This document shows, one piece after another, positions 50,175 to 53,817 of a stretch of DNA of 53,817 nt. The notes under the pieces are model-generated. The model worked only from the letters and a program-made list of their open reading frames with translations, ran no database searches and had not been told where the DNA came from. The number at the start of each line of letters is the position of its first letter. The stretch's first letter is position 1. Position numbers and translations under genes: made by a program. The stretch is from an uncultured Pseudobutyrivibrio sp. (lineage in GTDB: Bacteria > Bacillota > Clostridia > Lachnospirales > Lachnospiraceae): positions 1 to 53,817 of the forward strand of contig URCQ01000017.1 in NCBI GenBank assembly GCA_900546435.1. The letters run 5' to 3'.

Positions 50175-51170
50175 TTAGATTCCGTACTTATCAATATCTT
50201 CCTGTGTGATTGTTGTAGCATCAAATCCCTTTTCTTCCATGATGACTACCTTGTCTTCTAACTCCTCGCCAGCCTCTAACTTCTTGATGATGCCATCGAT
50301 GGTAGATGCCTGATAAGGGTTGCACTGTCCATCATAGTTCCAGTTCTGGTTCAAGAGTTCTTCCAATGCCCATGAGTTGCAATCAAATCCCATAACGATA
50401 ACGTCTTTGCCAACGCCGTGAGAGATATTTGCCTTGTCAAGAGCTGCTACAGCACCCTTAGCCATGTCGTCGTTCTCAGCATAGATAACATTGAACTTTG
50501 TTCCCTTGTCGATCTCTGACTGAACAATCTGCTGTGCTTTCTCTGCGTTCCACTCTGCTGTCTGCTGTGTAACGATGTTCCAGTTGTCATCTGACTTAGC
50601 CTTGTCATCCAAAGCGCCGGTACGTCCCTGCTGTGCTGCAGAACCCATAACACCCTGAATATGGATGATGTTGTATTCCTCTAAGCCCTGATCTGCTAAC
50701 CAATTAACTGCTGTCTCGCCTTCTTTGTCCATATCAGATACGATAGATGCTTCATATAAACTGTCATCAGCATCGATTGTACGGTCGAATAAGATAACTC
50801 TGATGCCTGCATCCTGTGCATCCTTTAATACGGAATCCCATCCTGCTGTATCAGCAGCAGAAAGAAGAAGATAATCAACACCGTCCTGAATGAACTTCTG
50901 TGCTGCTGTGATCTGCTCATCGTTCTTCAAACTGTAAGCAAAGGAAGCGTCATATCCATTCTCCTTTGTGAACATTTCTTTCATGTCCTTATCGTTTGCT
51001 GTACGATAACCAGACTCATTAGGATCGTTGTTAATGATACCTACTTTAATCAGATCTCCTGATCCTGAATCAGATGACCCCCCATCTGATGATGCGCCCT
51101 TAGAACCACAAGCGGCTAAACCAAATACCATTGTGAGTGCCAAGATGGCTGCAAGAACTTTCCTCTTCAT
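50175..51170 (-). CDS. ytfQ: YtfQ-like sugar ABC binding lipoprotein
   Basis: The 331 residues have a lipoprotein signal with lipobox GLAAC (Cys about 21), a Ser/Gly-rich linker, then a ribose/galactofuranose-type binding fold (IKVGIINNDPNESGYRTAND, VIYAENDDMAKGAVAALDKA, YDGQCNPYQASTIDGI). It heads the importer operon, 100 bp before the ATPase, with GGGAGG before the ATG. The gap upstream to the sensor kinase (51171-51332) shows no clear terminator, so some read-through from the two-component genes is possible. Galactofuranose or another furanose is the likely substrate by family. Confidence 0.92.
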   Translation of the reverse strand: MKRKVLAAILALTMVFGLAACGSKGASSDGGSSDSGSGDLIKVGIINNDPNESGYRTANDKDMKEMFTKENGYDASFAYSLKNDEQITAAQKFIQDGVDYLLLSAADTAGWDSVLKDAQDAGIRVILFDRTIDADDSLYEASIVSDMDKEGETAVNWLADQGLEEYNIIHIQGVMGSAAQQGRTGALDDKAKSDDNWNIVTQQTAEWNAEKAQQIVQSEIDKGTKFNVIYAENDDMAKGAVAALDKANISHGVGKDVIVMGFDCNSWALEELLNQNWNYDGQCNPYQASTIDGIIKKLEAGEELEDKVVIMEEKGFDATTITQEDIDKYGI

Positions 51171-51332
51171 ATAATTGTACCTCCCAAATTATAAATTTTA
51201 AGGACCATCCCTTGATGTATTACATTCTATGAGATGATCCCCTATTTATCCATGCAGAAAAATCTTAGAAAAGTTGAAATTCTTCTGCCTTCCATATTTT
51301 GTTTGATTTTTTTATGTTTGGAGTTAATTTTT

Positions 51333-52781
51333 TTATTTTGCTTCAACGTAAGGGAGAATCACACGTACACTTGTACCCTCTCCGTAGACACTTTCAATAA
51401 AAATGCCATATTCTTCACCAAAATTCAGACGGATCCTTTCGCAGACATTGTAAAGCCCGTAAAAGTCCTTGCCGGTCAGGACCTTATTCTGGATGCCGGA
51501 CTGTACCTGCCTAAGACGCGTCTCGTCAATACCGATACCGTCATCTGTGACGGTAATCGTAAAATCCTTTTCCCCCGCCTGCCCGCGGATACTGATATGC
51601 CCCATGCCGCGTTTGTTCTTGATGCCGTGATAAAGAGCATTTTCTACCAACGGCTGAATCGTAATCTTGGGGATACTGTAAATGTAAAGGGATTCCGGCA
51701 CTTCAATATCATAACTTAAGATATCCTGATACCGGACATGCTGGATCTCCAGATAACTCTTTACATGGAGCATTTCTTCCTTAATGGAATTGATGTCCTT
51801 GCCCTGATTTAAGGAAGTACGGAAGAAATCCGAAAGATTTCGCACCATACCAACGACCCGCTTCTGTTCGCCTGCTTCTGCCAGCCAGATAATGGCATCC
51901 AGCGTATTATAGAGAAAATGCGGATTGATCTGTGCCTGCAAAAGTTCAAATTCTGCCTTACGCAAACGGGTCTGCTCTGTTGTAACCTGCTCCAAAAGTT
52001 CGTTGATCTTATCGATCATGGTATTCATAGAATTGCTGAGTGCCGTCGCTTCCTCACCGGTATTGACATTGGCACGGACAGACAAATTTCCCTTAGCGAT
52101 CTCATCCGTCACCTGACTCAATTCTTTAAAAGGCCGCGTGATGCTCAAAGGGATCAGATAAGACATGATACCGACTGCAACCACAACGCCCGCCAATGCA
52201 ATCAGACAAAAACGGAGCATCCAGGTGTAGAATTTCTGGTAGTCATCCCTTGACTTCTGGATCCCCTGAACCTCATAGTAGGTGTATTGCGAGATCTCAT
52301 CCCGTACCAGAGTCGTAACTATCTGGACATCGTTTTCCCAGATCTCCATGTTCTCCTCGTACAGATTTCCCTCAGCCATATTTTCATCAATACGCGCCAC
52401 ATAGACCTGCAAACTATCCAGGTATTTGCGGATATCCTGCAAACGGTCCCGATTATCCTGCGATTCTGTGATATTTTCCAGGCCTTTAACAACACTTTTT
52501 GCATGACGCAGCATGGTGTCTACATCTGACTCCTTGAGCGTCTTATTGCCAACAATCACCAGATAAATCTCATAGTCAAAATCTTTCTTGAAATCCAAAC
52601 TGAACTCACTCGCAACCAGCGTCGAGTTGATCATATCCTCATAACGCTGGTTACAGGACCAGAGATTGTAAATACTGAAAAAGAGGATGAAAAAAATTGG
52701 CACCAAAAGGACAAGATACGAAAATCGGATCTTGGTTGCTAATGTGGATCGATTGTATAATTCTATCCATCGTTTTTTCAT
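51333..52781 (-). CDS. Sensor histidine kinase, YesM/LytS type
   Basis: The 482 residues have two membrane helices (about 18-40 and 190-212) enclosing an extracellular sensor of about 150 residues. A HAMP domain follows (SITRPFKELSQVTDEIAKGN). The His_kinase domain has phospho-acceptor QINPHFLYNTLDAIIWLAEA (about 283-302), and the ATPase domain has PLVENALYHGIKNK and VTDDGIGI. Its ATG overlaps the regulator stop by 4 bp (ATGA). It lies directly upstream of the YtfQRT-YjfF genes, so it probably senses the same sugar, perhaps through one of the binding proteins. Confidence 0.95.
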   Translation of the reverse strand: MKKRWIELYNRSTLATKIRFSYLVLLVPIFFILFFSIYNLWSCNQRYEDMINSTLVASEFSLDFKKDFDYEIYLVIVGNKTLKESDVDTMLRHAKSVVKGLENITESQDNRDRLQDIRKYLDSLQVYVARIDENMAEGNLYEENMEIWENDVQIVTTLVRDEISQYTYYEVQGIQKSRDDYQKFYTWMLRFCLIALAGVVVAVGIMSYLIPLSITRPFKELSQVTDEIAKGNLSVRANVNTGEEATALSNSMNTMIDKINELLEQVTTEQTRLRKAEFELLQAQINPHFLYNTLDAIIWLAEAGEQKRVVGMVRNLSDFFRTSLNQGKDINSIKEEMLHVKSYLEIQHVRYQDILSYDIEVPESLYIYSIPKITIQPLVENALYHGIKNKRGMGHISIRGQAGEKDFTITVTDDGIGIDETRLRQVQSGIQNKVLTGKDFYGLYNVCERIRLNFGEEYGIFIESVYGEGTSVRVILPYVEAK

Positions 52782-53817
52782 ACCGCATTGGCTCCATTTC
52801 GATACTGGGTCGGTGTCATTCCCTGAGTCTTTTTAAAGAGATAGGAAAAATAATGTGCATCCTTGTAACCCACCAAAAGACTGATGGCACTGCTCTTTTC
52901 GCCGGTGCAGCGCAAAAGTTCCTTTGCTTTTCCCATACGGTAATCTGTCAGATATTTGATAAAGGTCTGACCAGTCTGCTGACTAAAAATGGTACTCAGA
53001 TGGTTTGGTGAGAAATTGACATAGGAAGCAACCGTGTTTAAAGACAAATCTTCCTCTGCATAGTTCTCGTCTATATAATACATAACCTGCTCTACCACAT
53101 CACGGTAGCGATCAGTCGCCCGCTGTTCCCGTAAGTTGACTGCCTTTTGTAAAATGCCCTGCACATAGTCCATGGATTCTTTCTCATCGCCAACGATACC
53201 GGAATTTAAGTCCGGTGCAGACACCTGCTCTTTGCCCACATGAATACTCTCCAAGAAATCGCTGACGCAGAAGTAAGCATCCATAACGATATACTGACGG
53301 AAAATACTGGATTTTAAGGCATTTGTACCGGCTCCGCGGAAAAATTCCTCCACAAAATATACTACTTCATCCGAGCCGCCCATCTTTAAGAATTCTGTGA
53401 TCTTACCACGGTTGACTTCCTTGGTATTGACACTCTCAATAGAAAATACCTCCTCAGCCTCCGTCTTTTCACTGTCCTGACTGCGAACGACCATGTTATC
53501 CCTTTGTAGGTAACGGTGTGCAAAAGCACGTCTCGCCTGTTCAAAAGACTCCGGCAACTCCCGCAAACGGTTGACCGGCTCTCCCATGCCAACATAGTAG
53601 ACCAGATGATGATAGGTTCCGATCGTTTTCTGCAAAACCTCTAAAAAAAGTTTTTCCTTTTCCTCAATCTCTTCCCTGCTGTCTCCCTTAAACAAAAGCG
53701 CCTTTCCTTCCAGACTGCGTTCGAATGACAGTACATCACCCTCGGATTCATAGGACTTTAAAGTTTCTTCTGCCTCTACAATACTACTGGAGAACTCATC
53801 TCTGGCGTGTCTGGTCG
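52778..53817 (-). CDS. AraC-type response regulator, YesN-like (partial)
   Basis: Partner of the YesM-type kinase. The frame stays open to the window edge, so the N-terminal receiver domain is missing. What is seen is a middle linker domain and, at the C-terminus, two AraC helix-turn-helix motifs (LSLNTVASYVNFSPNHLSTI, then VGYKDAHYFSYLFKKTQGMT), ending in TPTQYRNG. The frame extends upstream of the TTG at 53695 through at least 40 more codons (RDEFSSSIVEAEE), so the gene does not start inside the window. Confidence 0.92.
   Translation of the reverse strand, partial: TRHARDEFSSSIVEAEETLKSYESEGDVLSFERSLEGKALLFKGDSREEIEEKEKLFLEVLQKTIGTYHHLVYYVGMGEPVNRLRELPESFEQARRAFAHRYLQRDNMVVRSQDSEKTEAEEVFSIESVNTKEVNRGKITEFLKMGGSDEVVYFVEEFFRGAGTNALKSSIFRQYIVMDAYFCVSDFLESIHVGKEQVSAPDLNSGIVGDEKESMDYVQGILQKAVNLREQRATDRYRDVVEQVMYYIDENYAEEDLSLNTVASYVNFSPNHLSTIFSQQTGQTFIKYLTDYRMGKAKELLRCTGEKSSAISLLVGYKDAHYFSYLFKKTQGMTPTQYRNGANAV

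Noticed and set aside
51171..51332. Small gene or terminator between the sensor kinase and the ytfQ-like gene
   Set aside because: No open frame with a ribosome site and no convincing stem plus T-run; an AT-rich leader only.

Overview
This 53.8 kb window is a chromosomal segment of a low-to-mid GC, flagellated, anaerobic Firmicute. It most resembles a gut Lachnospiraceae of the Roseburia/Agathobacter type. The inference rests on the combination of a Flp1-type Tad pilus locus, DUF6240- and DUF5702-type proteins, maltodextrin and furanose-type ABC transporters, a stand-alone murG, and an argF-birA-coaX-dusB gene run. Nearly all genes lie on the minus strand. Only the phosphorylase, murG and a 70-residue DUF2508 gene are on the plus strand. 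I see no rRNA, tRNA, transposase, prophage or CRISPR array.

Region by region. 1-2473: lysS (truncated by the window edge, with a C-terminal tRNA-binding extension) behind greA, which has a consensus sigma-A promoter. 2474-11836: a maltodextrin/starch module of MalQ, MalG- and MalF-like permeases, a lipoprotein binding protein, a LacI regulator with its own operator, an AraC regulator, and a divergent glycogen/maltodextrin phosphorylase. The parts would import maltodextrin, rearrange it and phosphorolyse it. 11835-18254: one operon from the argF promoter: argF, birA, a DUF6145-like gene, coaX, a canonical HD-GYP membrane protein, a degenerate HD-GYP paralogue, and dusB. 18269-22340: an SPFH protein, an SH3/cell-wall hydrolase with a consensus promoter and WalR-like repeats, a small membrane protein, and murG. 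22370-23934: a HIT protein and a flavodoxin-SCP2 fusion.

23968-33100 is a compact Tad/Flp pilus operon read from right to left: prepilin peptidase, degenerate TadZ, TadA ATPase, TadB, a TadC with an extracellular insert, a 54-residue Flp1 pilin, a DUF5702 protein, a TadE-like protein with a duplicated Cys/His tail, a second A24 peptidase, a mini TadE-like protein and an FHA protein. 33702-40042 is a flagellar island: fliS, flagellin with a sigma-28-like promoter, a 1005-residue DUF6240-type protein with a FliK-like tail, and an MPN-like/TM/LysM protein.

40112-53817: a long minus-strand run containing recR, ybaB, dnaX (with an A9 slippery run), a phosphofructokinase, a tocopherol-cyclase-like protein and a YtfQ-like binding protein. 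Upstream of these lies a YtfQRT-YjfF-type sugar ABC transporter with its own binding protein. A YesM/YesN-type two-component system follows, its regulator cut by the window edge, and probably controls the transporter.

The most unusual material is in the Tad locus, the LysM/MPN and DUF6240 pair beside flagellin, the HD-GYP active/degenerate pair, and the dnaX slippery site. All functional names rest on reading the translated sequence and recalled family motifs; no database search was run.
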